Assembly: GCA_934096755.1 (NCBI GenBank)
Contig: CAKOMU010000005.1
Coordinates: 1-30,812 of the forward strand
DNA from: an uncultured Bacilli bacterium
Lineage (GTDB): Bacteria; Bacillota_I; Bacilli_A; RF39; UBA660
Reading direction: 5' to 3'
DNA: 30,812 nt
Shown: in pieces, positions 15,866-24,114 of the stretch
How positions within the stretch are numbered: the stretch's first letter is position 1
How the letters are laid out: every line of letters begins with the position of its first letter
Program-made: the position numbers and the translations under genes
Notes under the pieces: model-generated
Seen by the model: the letters and a program-made list of their open reading frames with translations, nothing else
Told to the model about the DNA's origin: nothing
Database searches by the model: none

Positions 15866-16100
15866 TTGTGTTATAACGAAAGAAAAACTACCTAAAAAGG
15901 AACTAATTAGAATTGTAAGAACTCCTGAACATGAAGTCATCGTAGATTATAACGGTAAAAGTAATGGTAAAGGAGCTTACTTGAAAAAAGATATTGAAGT
16001 TATAAAAAAAGCTAGAAATAATAAAATATTAAATAGAGTTTTAGAAATAGAAATACCAGATAGTATATATGATGAATTAGAAAATTATTTAAATCAGTAA
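15843..16100 (+). CDS. rnpM: YlxR / RnpM family RNA-binding protein
   Basis: Small basic protein (85 aa) of the DUF448 family; the Bacillus subtilis member was shown to bind and modulate RNase P RNA. Family motifs are KKIPMRSC near the start, KKELIRIVRTPE, and NGKGAYLKKD. The start is a TTG at 15843 inside the end of nusA. It is preferred because KKIPMR is conserved in the family, although the next ATG (15858) cannot be excluded. The second Cys often seen in the N-terminal CxxC-like motif is missing (SCVIT). In many Firmicutes ylxQ follows, but here infB comes directly after a 19-base gap. Confidence 0.9.
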   Translation: MKKIPMRSCVITKEKLPKKELIRIVRTPEHEVIVDYNGKSNGKGAYLKKDIEVIKKARNNKILNRVLEIEIPDSIYDELENYLNQ

Positions 16101-16119
16101 AGAAAGGAAGCGTGATTAA

Positions 16120-18225
16120 ATGAAAGTTGCAGATTATGCTAAAGATGTAAATTTATCAGTGGCAGAAATATTAAAAAAATGTCATGAATTAGAAATTAAT
16201 GTGAATAATAAAGAGGATTATTTAACTGAAGATGATATAATAATGTTAGATAATACTATTAACATTATTAGTACTGATGAAGAAATTACTTTTGAAGAAG
16301 AAGATGACATTGACGATAAAGTTGATGAAATCATGACTTCGAATACTGTTAATAAAAAAATGAATGAAAGTCGTAGTATTCAAAAGTTAAAGAAAAAAGA
16401 TTCTAAGCAAGAATTCAATATGTTAAAAAAAGAAATGTATAAACATAAAAATAAATTGATGAAAAATGAAGCTGATGAAAATATTATTATTTATAAAGAT
16501 AATATGAGTGTTAGTGAATTTGCTAGTGTTTTACACATTTCTGGAACTGAAATTATTAAAAAATTAATGGAAAATGGTTTAATGTTAAATTTAAATCAAC
16601 CAATTTCGTTTGAAAATGCTGAAATTATTGCTCTAGATTATCATAAAACTCTAAAAAGAGAAGAAACACAAGATGTCAGTAATTTTGAAGCTTTTGAAAT
16701 CATTGATAAAGCTGAAGATTTAGTCAAAAGACCACCGATTGTAACTATTATGGGCCACGTTGACCATGGTAAAACTACACTTTTAGATTACATAAGAAAT
16801 ACACATGTAGTTGACAAAGAATTTGGTGGTATTACCCAACATATTGGTGCATATCAAACTAAATATAAAGATGAATTAATTACTTTTATTGACACACCAG
16901 GTCATGCTGCATTTACGGAAATGCGCGCAAGAGGAGCATCAGTTACAGATATCGTTATTATTATCGTGGCTGCTGATGATGGTGTAAAACCACAAACTAA
17001 AGAAGCAGTTGATCATGCTCTTAGTGCTAAAGTGCCAATTATTGTGGCTGTTAATAAAATTGATAAACCAGATGCTAATATTGACCGAGTTTTAACTGAA
17101 ATGGCTGAAATTGGTATTACACCGGAAAGTTGGGGAGGAGATATTCCGTTTATCAATATCTCGGCACATACTGGTGAAGGTATAGATTTATTATTAGAAA
17201 CTATTCTTACGATTGCTGAAGTCAATGAACTAAAAGCTAATCCAAATCGTTATGCAATGGGAGCTGTTATTGAATCTCGTCTTGATAAAAATGTCGGGGG
17301 AATTGCATCATTCTTAATCCAAAATGGTACGCTTCGTATAGGGGATCCTATTGTAGTTGGTACTAGTTATGCTAAGGTAAGAACTATGAAAAATGATCGT
17401 GGTGAACCAATAGTAGAAGCTGGTCCATCTACTCCTGTCGAAATTACTGGTTTAACCGAAAATCCTTCAGCCGGTGATAAATTTATGGCTTTTGAAACCG
17501 AAAGTGAAGCTAAACAAGTTTCTCTTAAACGTAAAAATTTGGCTAAATTAAATTCTGGTAAAGATAAAAAGGTTTCATTAGATGACTTATTTGCTTCAGT
17601 TAATGCTGGTAATAAAGAAATCAATGTTGTATTAAAAGCAGATGTAAGAGGATCTGAAGAAGCTGTACGTAATGCTTTAGAAAAAATTCAAGAAAAAGAT
17701 GTATCCGTTAAAGTAATAAGAAGTGGTATTGGAGCTATAACAGAATCAGACGTTGTACTAGCTAGTGCTTCTAATGCCATCATTATTGGTTTTAATGTTG
17801 TGGCTGGTGCAAATACAAAAGAAATTGCTAAAGATAATAATATTGATATAAGACTATATACAATTATTTATAAATTAGTAGAAGATATGACCTCTGCTAT
17901 TAATGGTTTATTAGATCCAGAATATGAAGAAAAAGTTTTAGGTGAAGCTGAAGTAAGAAGAATCTTTAAATTCTCTAAAGTTGGTAATATAGCTGGTTCA
18001 TACATTACTAGTGGTATTGTCAAAAATGGTAGTTTAGCTCGAGTAATTCGTGATGGTGTTGTCATTGCTAGTGATGAGAAAATTGCTACTTTGCAAAGAG
18101 AAAAAGATACTGTTAAAGAAGTTAAAAAAGGATTTGAATGTGGTATTACTTTAGAAAAATTTAACGACTTTAAAGAAGGAGATACTATTATTTCTTACGA
18201 AATGGTTGAGGTTAAACATGCCTAG
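16120..18225 (+). CDS. infB: Translation initiation factor IF-2
   Basis: GTPase that brings initiator tRNA to the ribosome. A short N-terminal region (residues 1-200) has two IF2N-like segments (VADYAKDVNLSVAEILKK and a second near residues 130-175) joined by a charged linker. The G domain follows with GHVDHGKTTLLD (from residue 212), DTPGHAAF, NKIDK and ISAHTGEG, then the beta-barrel domains and the C-terminal fMet-tRNA-binding domain (FECGITLEKFNDFKEGD). At 701 residues it is among the shorter IF-2 forms, as in other small low-GC genomes. A ribosome site (AAAGGAAG) lies before the ATG. Confidence 0.97.
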   Translation: MKVADYAKDVNLSVAEILKKCHELEINVNNKEDYLTEDDIIMLDNTINIISTDEEITFEEEDDIDDKVDEIMTSNTVNKKMNESRSIQKLKKKDSKQEFNMLKKEMYKHKNKLMKNEADENIIIYKDNMSVSEFASVLHISGTEIIKKLMENGLMLNLNQPISFENAEIIALDYHKTLKREETQDVSNFEAFEIIDKAEDLVKRPPIVTIMGHVDHGKTTLLDYIRNTHVVDKEFGGITQHIGAYQTKYKDELITFIDTPGHAAFTEMRARGASVTDIVIIIVAADDGVKPQTKEAVDHALSAKVPIIVAVNKIDKPDANIDRVLTEMAEIGITPESWGGDIPFINISAHTGEGIDLLLETILTIAEVNELKANPNRYAMGAVIESRLDKNVGGIASFLIQNGTLRIGDPIVVGTSYAKVRTMKNDRGEPIVEAGPSTPVEITGLTENPSAGDKFMAFETESEAKQVSLKRKNLAKLNSGKDKKVSLDDLFASVNAGNKEINVVLKADVRGSEEAVRNALEKIQEKDVSVKVIRSGIGAITESDVVLASASNAIIIGFNVVAGANTKEIAKDNNIDIRLYTIIYKLVEDMTSAINGLLDPEYEEKVLGEAEVRRIFKFSKVGNIAGSYITSGIVKNGSLARVIRDGVVIASDEKIATLQREKDTVKEVKKGFECGITLEKFNDFKEGDTIISYEMVEVKHA

Positions 18226-18556
18226 TTATAAGGCAATGCGAATATCTAGTGATATAGCTAGATATATTAGTGAAATAATTGCCAATGAATCTCGAGATAG
18301 TTTGTTAAAAACAATTACTATTACAGGTGCTCATGTCACCAGTGATTTAGGTTTTTGTAAAGTTTATTTCACATCGATCAGTGAATTAGCCAAAAAAGAT
18401 ATTGAAAAAGAAGTAAATGCAGCGGCTTCTTTTATAAGAGGTCGTTTAAGTGAAAAAATAGATCTTCGACACACACCAGAATTAAAGTTTGTTTATGATG
18501 ATTCTATTGCTTATGGAGATAAGATCGAAAAGATTATCAAAGAAATCCATGAATAA
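18218..18556 (+). CDS. rbfA: Ribosome-binding factor A
   Basis: RbfA is a KH-fold protein that acts in late 30S maturation and cold adaptation. The family pattern is visible: RISSDIARYISEIIANE near the start, SDLGFCKVYFTS, and a C-terminal RHTPELKFVYDDSIAYGDKIEKI. The start at 18218 follows GAGGT at 18208-18212 and overlaps infB by eight bases; an in-frame ATG at 18206 coincides with the ribosome site. Length 112 aa, usual for the family. Confidence 0.95.
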   Translation: MPSYKAMRISSDIARYISEIIANESRDSLLKTITITGAHVTSDLGFCKVYFTSISELAKKDIEKEVNAAASFIRGRLSEKIDLRHTPELKFVYDDSIAYGDKIEKIIKEIHE

Positions 18557-19400
18557 TATGAATCAACTAATCGTGGTTAATAAACCAATTAATTATACGA
18601 GTAGGGATGTCGTTAATAAATTAAGTCATATTCTAAATTATAAAAAAATAGGCCATACGGGAACACTTGATCCTTTGGCAACGGGTGTCTTAGTTTGTGT
18701 TTGTGGAAAATATACAAAGTTAGTATATTTAATTACTTCTTTGGATAAAGAATATGTGGCTACGATTCGTTTAGGTATCAAAACCGATACTCTGGATATT
18801 ACAGGTGGGATTTTAGAAGAACAAGAAGTTTCGCTATCGTTAGAAAAAATATCCAAAGCTATTGCCGAGTTTCCTAAGTCCTATAATCAGGAGGTACCTA
18901 AGTATTCGGCTGTTAAAATAAATGGCAAAAAACTATATGAATATGCTCGAGAAAATATAGATATTTCTTTACCAAAGCGTTTAGTACATATATATTCTTT
19001 AGAATTAATTAACTATCAAGATAATTTAATAACGATTAAAGCTCATGTCTCCAAAGGAACTTTTATTAGATCCTTAATTAGAGATTTATGTAAAAATTTA
19101 AATACCATTGGTACCATGGAAAGTTTGGTAAGAACGAAACAAGGCCAATTTTGTGACACGGAGGCTTATTCTTTGGATGACATTGCTTGTGGTAATTATA
19201 AATCTTTAAATATTAAGGAATTTTTGCCTTATCCAGTACGGGAAGTTGATAGTGATATTTATAAAAAAGTTGCTAATGGAGCTAGAATAATGGACACTTA
19301 TCATATTGAAGATAAGATTATATTCACTTATGAGGGCCAAGATATAGCCATATATGAAAAAAAAGATGATTTATTAAAACCTTTCTTAATATTAGTATAA
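18549..19400 (+). CDS. truB: tRNA pseudouridine-55 synthase TruB
   Basis: Makes pseudouridine 55 in the T-loop of tRNAs. The N-terminus (LIVVNKPINYTSRDVV) and the catalytic motif GHTGTLDPLATG, with nucleophile Asp41, identify it, along with the KINGKKLYEYAR and KGTFIRSLIRDLC segments. Two nearby ATGs (18549 and 18558) are both possible; no strong ribosome site separates them. The earlier one overlaps the rbfA stop, which suits coupled translation. In most Firmicutes ribF follows; here a terminator does. Length 283 aa. Confidence 0.95.
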   Translation: MNNMNQLIVVNKPINYTSRDVVNKLSHILNYKKIGHTGTLDPLATGVLVCVCGKYTKLVYLITSLDKEYVATIRLGIKTDTLDITGGILEEQEVSLSLEKISKAIAEFPKSYNQEVPKYSAVKINGKKLYEYARENIDISLPKRLVHIYSLELINYQDNLITIKAHVSKGTFIRSLIRDLCKNLNTIGTMESLVRTKQGQFCDTEAYSLDDIACGNYKSLNIKEFLPYPVREVDSDIYKKVANGARIMDTYHIEDKIIFTYEGQDIAIYEKKDDLLKPFLILV

Positions 19401-19419
19401 GGTGAAAATCATCTTTTTT
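19400..19419 (+). terminator. Terminator of the rimP-truB operon
   Basis: AGGTGA and TCATCT pair (one G-T) around a three-base loop, followed by TTTTT, starting at the last base of the truB stop codon. The stem is short, so some read-through is likely. Confidence 0.6.
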
Positions 19420-19444
19420 GATGTGTTTAAGTATTATTTTGAAA

Positions 19445-19473
19445 TTGCTTACCAATAATAATTATGATAAGAT
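19445..19473 (+). promoter_or_regulatory. Probable promoter of the SNF2 helicase gene
   Basis: TTGCTT (19445-19450), a 17-base spacer and TAAGAT (19468-19473) lie just before the ribosome site GGAAGTGA. Confidence 0.5.
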
Positions 19474-19492
19474 AAAACTTGGAAGTGATCTT

Positions 19493-22400
19493 ATGAAGAT
19501 TGAAAACTTTGATGATTTATTAAAACAGACAAATATTAGTGACTTTGTGCGTGCAGGAGATATCGTTAAGGGGAAAAATTACGATAAAGAAATTGTTAAA
19601 ACGGATGTAAGACCTACTTCTAGTGTTTATGGCGATATAATTTATTATCATTTTCAAGTTGATTCACAAACCAAGCCAACTTATTATGATGTTTCTATCT
19701 ACATTGAAAATGGTCAAAAAATCGTTAAAACTCTTTGCGATTGTCGTGGCTTTCGCAGCACTAATAGTTGTAAACATATCGCTGCCGTCTTTTTTAAATA
19801 TTATGAAGATTTATTTGCTAGTAAAATTGTCAATGTGACAAAAATATCTAATAATATTTTGGATCAGTTTATGGACAAATCGACTAATATTATCAAAAAA
19901 GAATTGAATCTTGTTTTAGATATTAAGATTGAACCCAGTGAAGATTACTACTATTATCACAAAAGAACAGTATTTACTGCTAAATTAAGTGTGGGGGAAA
20001 ATAAACTTTATATGATGAATCATCACTTAAAGGATTTTTATGATGCTTATTGCGAGCAAGAAGGTGAAGTATATTTTGGCAAAAATTTTACATATGATCC
20101 TCAAAAATATTATTTAACTAGTGAAAAAGAAAATTTATTCTTAGCATATTATGACTTAATTACAAGTAATTATGAAAGATATTATAATAGTGAAACATAT
20201 CTTAAAACTTTTTTGAAAAAAATTGCCAACTGTTCTTTTATTATCAATAATCACCAAGTAGATGGCATTATAGATGAGTTTCCTATCGAAAGTAACCTGA
20301 TTAAAAAAGATGATGAATACCAATTGGAATTTAATTTTACTAATTTTGAACCAATATTTAATGATGATTATGAATTTATTTTATATAATAGTAAAATTTA
20401 TCATTTACATCGTCAAGAACAAGAATTAGTTGCATCTTTAATAGATAGTGATTTAAATAGTTTAGTTATTCAAAAAGAAAAAATGCCTATTTTTTCAAAA
20501 GGATTATTAAACATCGTAAGATCTAAATTAAATGTCGATGCCTCGGTAGATGATGTTATTATTCCTAAAGATATTAAAACTGTATTATATTTTGATTTAC
20601 GTAGTAACTGCATCATAGCTAACCCTAAATTTACTTACGGTAATAAGGAAGTTGAATACTTTTTAGATACTCCCGATATTTTAAGAGATATGCCGTTTGA
20701 AACCAAAGTGATTAATGAGTTATTGAGCTATGGTTTTGTTTTAGATAATCAAAAAATTATTTTGCCATCCTTAGAAGATCAAGTCAAATTTCTTGAAGAA
20801 GGGCTAGAGATATTAGCTACTAAATATGAAATATTTACAACGGAAAAGTTTAAAAAAGTTGAAATCAAGAAAACTTTAGGTATTTCTTCTATGTTTAGTA
20901 TTGGTCAAGATAATATTTTAAGTTATGACTTTAATTTAGGAAATATCAATAGTAAAGAATTAGTAAATATTTTTAAAGAGTTAAAGAGTAAGAAAAAGTA
21001 TTATCGATTAAAAAATGGCAATATTTTAAATTTAGAAGATGAATCATTACAACAATTAAATGAGTTAACCGAAGATTTAGAATTGACGGATGAAGAAATA
21101 ATTGCAGGCCATGGTAGTCTTTTGAAATATCGGGCTATATATTTAGATAGTTTAAAAAATACAAAATATAATATTGTCAATACGAATAATTTATTTAACG
21201 ATTTTATTACCAATTTTTATCAATACAAAGATGTACAGTTATCTTTGTCATCCAGTGAATTATCTAAGTTGCGGGACTATCAATTAGTAGGAGTTAAATG
21301 GTTATATACCACTGCTAAGACGGGATTTGGTGGTATTTTAGCTGATGAAATGGGCTTAGGTAAGACAATTCAAGTTATATATTATATTAAACAGATGTTA
21401 AAAGACGATAGTAAAGCCAAATTTTTAATTGTTGTTCCTACTAGTTTAGCTTATAATTGGGACCATGAATTTTCAATGTTTGCAAAAGAAATTGATTGTG
21501 TCATATGTGTAGGCAGCAAAGATAAAAGGCAAAATATTTTAAAAAATATGTCTAATCATTCTGTTATAGTAACGACTTATGGATTGTTAAGAGAAGATCA
21601 AGACCTTTATACTGACATTAGTTTTAACACTATGGTTATTGATGAAGCTCAAAATATCAAAAATAGTATCGCTGGTATTACCAAATGTGTCAAAAAGATT
21701 AAAGCTGAAACTAAAATTGCTTTAACTGGAACTCCTCTTGAAAATAGTGTTTTAGAATTATGGAGTATATTTGATTATTGTATGCCAGGTTATTTAGCCA
21801 ATCTTACTAAATTTCAAAGTAAATATCGTATAAAAGATTTTGATGAAGAAAGTGAACATCTTATTAAAGGTTTAAGCAAACAAATAAATCCCTTTATTTT
21901 AAGAAGAAAAAAAAGTGAAGTTATTAAAGAACTTCCTTCTAAAATGATTAATAATATTTATATTGACTTAAAAGATAGTCAAAAGCAATTATATGCTGCT
22001 GAACTTGAAAAAGTAAAAGAGGAAATGACTAAAATTATTGATAATGAGGGGGTTTCTAAAGCCAGATTCTTAATTTTACAATTACTAACAAAATTGCGTC
22101 AATTATGCATTGATCCTAGCATTGTCTATGAAAATTATAATGAAGGATCCAACAAAATTACTCAATTAGAAAGCATTGTTAAAGAATATATTGACAATAA
22201 TCATAAGATTTTAATTTTTTCTTCATTTAAAACAGCTTTAAATATTGTCAAAGAAAAATTAACTCAAAATCATATTAAAACATATGTGATTGATGGTTCT
22301 GTTCCTGCTAAAACGAGAGTAGAGTTAGTTGATGAATTTAATACTAGTACATATCCTGCTGTCTTTTTAATCATGTTAAAATCGGGAGGAACTGGACTTA

Positions 22401-22684
22401 ATTTAACCAGCGCCGATGTTGTTATTCACTTAGATTTATGGTGGAATCCTCAAGCTGAAAATCAAGCCACAGATAGAGCTCATCGTATTGGTCAAAAAAA
22501 TACGGTAGAAGTAATACATTTAATAACTAAAGGTACTATTGAAGAAAAAATTCTAGAACTGCAAAATAAAAAACAAGTTTTAAGTGATAAATTAATTGAT
22601 GGAGCCAATAGAGATCAATCTATTCTATCTTCATTATCGGCAGAAGATATTAAAGATTTGTTATCATACGAAAATCAAGAATAG
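19493..22684 (+). CDS. SWIM zinc-finger SNF2-family DNA translocase
   Basis: DNA-dependent ATPase of the bacterial SNF2 family (YwqA/YqhH-like in Bacillus). A SWIM zinc-binding motif CxCx8CxH spans Cys82, Cys84, Cys93 and His95. A long SNF2-associated middle region (about 130-580) follows, then the helicase core: Walker A ADEMGLGKTIQV (near residue 618), DEAQNIKN (DEAQ box), ALTGTPLENS, and in the second lobe GGTGLNLTSADVVIHLDLWW and ATDRAHRIGQ (near 995). Length is 1063 aa. The start at 19493 follows GGAAGTGA; a longer in-frame start at 19418 would begin inside the upstream terminator and precede the promoter. Such proteins are thought to remodel transcription or DNA-protein complexes; the exact role is unknown. 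Confidence 0.93.
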   Translation: MKIENFDDLLKQTNISDFVRAGDIVKGKNYDKEIVKTDVRPTSSVYGDIIYYHFQVDSQTKPTYYDVSIYIENGQKIVKTLCDCRGFRSTNSCKHIAAVFFKYYEDLFASKIVNVTKISNNILDQFMDKSTNIIKKELNLVLDIKIEPSEDYYYYHKRTVFTAKLSVGENKLYMMNHHLKDFYDAYCEQEGEVYFGKNFTYDPQKYYLTSEKENLFLAYYDLITSNYERYYNSETYLKTFLKKIANCSFIINNHQVDGIIDEFPIESNLIKKDDEYQLEFNFTNFEPIFNDDYEFILYNSKIYHLHRQEQELVASLIDSDLNSLVIQKEKMPIFSKGLLNIVRSKLNVDASVDDVIIPKDIKTVLYFDLRSNCIIANPKFTYGNKEVEYFLDTPDILRDMPFETKVINELLSYGFVLDNQKIILPSLEDQVKFLEEGLEILATKYEIFTTEKFKKVEIKKTLGISSMFSIGQDNILSYDFNLGNINSKELVNIFKELKSKKKYYRLKNGNILNLEDESLQQLNELTEDLELTDEEIIAGHGSLLKYRAIYLDSLKNTKYNIVNTNNLFNDFITNFYQYKDVQLSLSSSELSKLRDYQLVGVKWLYTTAKTGFGGILADEMGLGKTIQVIYYIKQMLKDDSKAKFLIVVPTSLAYNWDHEFSMFAKEIDCVICVGSKDKRQNILKNMSNHSVIVTTYGLLREDQDLYTDISFNTMVIDEAQNIKNSIAGITKCVKKIKAETKIALTGTPLENSVLELWSIFDYCMPGYLANLTKFQSKYRIKDFDEESEHLIKGLSKQINPFILRRKKSEVIKELPSKMINNIYIDLKDSQKQLYAAELEKVKEEMTKIIDNEGVSKARFLILQLLTKLRQLCIDPSIVYENYNEGSNKITQLESIVKEYIDNNHKILIFSSFKTALNIVKEKLTQNHIKTYVIDGSVPAKTRVELVDEFNTSTYPAVFLIMLKSGGTGLNLTSADVVIHLDLWWNPQAENQATDRAHRIGQKNTVEVIHLITKGTIEEKILELQNKKQVLSDKLIDGANRDQSILSSLSAEDIKDLLSYENQE

Positions 22685-22702
22685 TTAAATTAATGAAAAT
22701 AG

Positions 22703-22735
22703 GGAAATTATATCACTTGATAATTTCCTTTTTTT
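22703..22735 (+). terminator. Intrinsic terminator of the SNF2 gene
   Basis: GGAAATTAT / ATAATTTCC form nine pairs around an eight-base loop, followed by seven T. Confidence 0.9.
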
Positions 22736-22775
22736 GTCTTTTCGGTGATAATAGTAAAAAAGGAGAAGTAAAAAA

Positions 22776-23082
22776 ATGAATAAAGACTTAAAGTATAATA
22801 GTTTAATACCAGAATTAAGTGTCAGTAATATTGAAAATAGTAAAAGATTTTATACATCTCTAGGGTTTCAAATTCGATATGAACGATGTGAAGATAAGTT
22901 TTGTTTTTTACAGTTAGATAATAATCAATTAATGATAGAGGAAATAAATGATCATTGGAATGTTGGAAATCTAGAATATCCTTATGGCTGTTGATAAATA
23001 TCGCGTCAAAAATCATTATGTAGAAGATAGACAGTTTTTAATACAAGATCCAGATGGATATTTGTTGCGTTTTGTTAGTTAA
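22776..23082 (+). pseudogene. Decayed glyoxalase/bleomycin-resistance (VOC) family gene
   Basis: The first 72 codons (22776-22994) give the start of a VOC protein of the bleomycin-binding type: LIPELSVSNIENSKRFY, LGFQIRYER, then NVGNLEYPYG, where the frame stops. In another frame, 22984-23082 gives the family's C-terminus (YRVKNHYVEDRQFLIQDPDG, then YLLRFVS). Intact relatives have about 35-40 more residues between these parts (GRGINFQI... through the dimer interface), so an internal deletion with a frameshift has removed the middle, including part of the ligand pocket. A good ribosome site (AAAGGAG) remains. No functional product is expected, though a 72-residue fragment could be made. Confidence 0.85.
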
Positions 23083-23113
23083 AATCTATTTTTGACTAGT
23101 TTTGTCGAAACTG

Positions 23114-23141
23114 TTGCATCTAGCCCATATAACCTTATAAT
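23114..23141 (+). promoter_or_regulatory. Promoter of the DUF3800 gene
   Basis: TTGCAT (23114-23119), a 16-base spacer and TATAAT (23136-23141) precede the ribosome site GGAGGTG (23153-23159). Confidence 0.65.
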
Positions 23142-23162
23142 AACAATTTATTGGAGGTGAAT

Positions 23163-23885
23163 ATGCAACAAGAATTATATATCAATCTCGATGATTCAGG
23201 TAAACTTAGTAAAAAAGAAATAGTCAGTGTCTATGGAGGTTTAATATTTTTATCCAAACAAGAAAAAGATAAATTTATCACACAATATCGTAGTATTATT
23301 AATGAAATAAAGTGTAAGTATTGTCATAAAATTTGTGATAATAAATGTCCAGAAATCAAAAATACTAATATAAAAAATAAAGATAAAAGAAGAATTATGA
23401 ATTATTTAAAAAAATATTACATAATAAGTTTAGTTATTAAAAATACTGATGTCTATGAACATATTTTAAATAACAAAGCCGCCAAGGGAAGATTTATCGA
23501 TTATTCTCTACGAAGAATGATTAAAGAAATCATCAATGTCCAAATTAATAAAGAATATATCGATAGTCATAATAATCTAAAAGTAATTATTAATATTGAT
23601 GAACAAAGTACCAAGAGTAATGGTTATTACAATTTACAAGATGGTTTAATGGAAGAATTAAAATATGGTATTTATAACTACAATTATGCTGCTATTTTTA
23701 ATCCCATTATTTTTGGTAATTTAAGTTTAAGTATCAAATATCAAAACTCTCGTAATAGCTATGTCATCCAAGCCGCTGATTTATTAGCAGGGACAATACG
23801 CCGCAAAGTTTTAGATACCATAAATACACAAAATTACAATGAAGTTTTAAAAGAATTAGTAAATTTGACTGTTATTTTACCATGA
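23163..23885 (+). CDS. DUF3800 domain protein
   Basis: DUF3800 proteins are predicted to have an RNase H-like nuclease fold and occur in phages, mobile elements and near defence genes; none has a well-established role that I know. The acidic N-terminal strand YINLDDSG (Asp10, Asp11), a mid-protein NIDEQS and the C-terminal QAADLLAGTIRR match the family's conserved acidic positions. A Cys cluster C51-x2-C54-x3-C58-x3-C62 may bind zinc. It is the only intact gene here ending in TGA. It is monocistronic, with its own promoter and terminator, and is convergent with a candidate structured RNA gene. The start is ATG 23163, five bases after GGAGG; an upstream in-frame TTG covers the ribosome site. 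Length 240 aa. The family is fairly sure, the function unknown. Confidence 0.82.
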   Translation: MQQELYINLDDSGKLSKKEIVSVYGGLIFLSKQEKDKFITQYRSIINEIKCKYCHKICDNKCPEIKNTNIKNKDKRRIMNYLKKYYIISLVIKNTDVYEHILNNKAAKGRFIDYSLRRMIKEIINVQINKEYIDSHNNLKVIINIDEQSTKSNGYYNLQDGLMEELKYGIYNYNYAAIFNPIIFGNLSLSIKYQNSRNSYVIQAADLLAGTIRRKVLDTINTQNYNEVLKELVNLTVILP

Positions 23886-23995
23886 AAAAAAGTCCATTAA
23901 TTGGACTTTTTCCCAGTTAGGGTGGCGTACAAAATAGCACGCTTAATTAAAAATAATCACCTTTAACTATCGACCTGACAAGATTTCTCTCCGGT
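23884..23995 (-). ncRNA. Candidate small structured RNA next to the DUF3800 gene
   Basis: The predicted transcript of about 110 bases starts near 23995, seven bases after a TTGACA-17-TAGGAT promoter, and ends at the shared terminator. On the minus strand it can form three elements. A 5' hairpin pairs ACC with GGU and AGA with UCU under a GAAA tetraloop. A two-part stem pairs AGUUA with UAACU and GGUG with CACC around an AA/C internal loop (23915-23924 with 23958-23968). A hairpin GCGUGC / GUACGC (23925-23942) has one G-U pair. That pair would be an A-C mismatch on the plus strand, so the minus strand is the structured one. No reading frame of note is present. Structured RNAs near DUF3800 genes have been reported by comparative genomics, and this may be one. 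The family is unassigned. Confidence 0.6.
23887..23911. terminator. Bidirectional terminator between the DUF3800 gene and the small RNA
   Basis: AAAAAGTCCA / TGGACTTTTT form ten pairs. The plus strand ends in five T; the minus strand ends in seven T after the stem. It can therefore end both the DUF3800 mRNA and the minus-strand small RNA. Confidence 0.88.
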
Positions 23996-24001
23996 AACAT
24001 T

Positions 24002-24030
24002 ATCCTACTATAAGAATAGCGGCTTGTCAA
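24002..24030 (-). promoter_or_regulatory. Promoter of the candidate small RNA
   Basis: On the minus strand a perfect TTGACA (24025-24030) is followed after 17 bases by TAGGAT (24002-24007). Confidence 0.65.
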
Positions 24031-24060
24031 TATAAAATGGTTAAAAGTATTGCTTGGTAA

Positions 24061-24089
24061 TTGACTTTAGAGTCTTTTTATTTTAAAAT
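24061..24089 (+). promoter_or_regulatory. Promoter of the glycine-rich surface protein operon
   Basis: TTGACT (24061-24066), a 17-base spacer and TAAAAT (24084-24089) precede AAGGTAGAGG and the ATG at 24115. Confidence 0.7.
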
Positions 24090-24114
24090 ATTTATTAGGA
24101 TAAGGTAGAGGCTT

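Noticed and set aside
19418..19492. Longer N-terminus of the SNF2 protein
   Set aside because: It would begin within the truB terminator and upstream of the promoter; ATG 19493 has a good ribosome site and the usual family start.
22974..22994. TGA read as Trp (Mycoplasma-type code)
   Set aside because: All Trp codons in clear genes are TGG, no conserved gene has an in-frame TGA, and in the VOC remnant a TAA follows the TGA at once.
23153..24030. Type III toxin-antitoxin system (RNA antitoxin with nuclease)
   Set aside because: The RNA has no tandem repeats, is on the opposite strand and is downstream of the gene, unlike known type III loci.
23886..24114. Plus-strand riboswitch in the leader of the glycine-rich protein gene
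   Set aside because: The promoter of that gene (24061-24089) lies downstream of the structured part, and one hairpin contains an A-C mismatch on the plus strand but a G-U pair on the minus strand.
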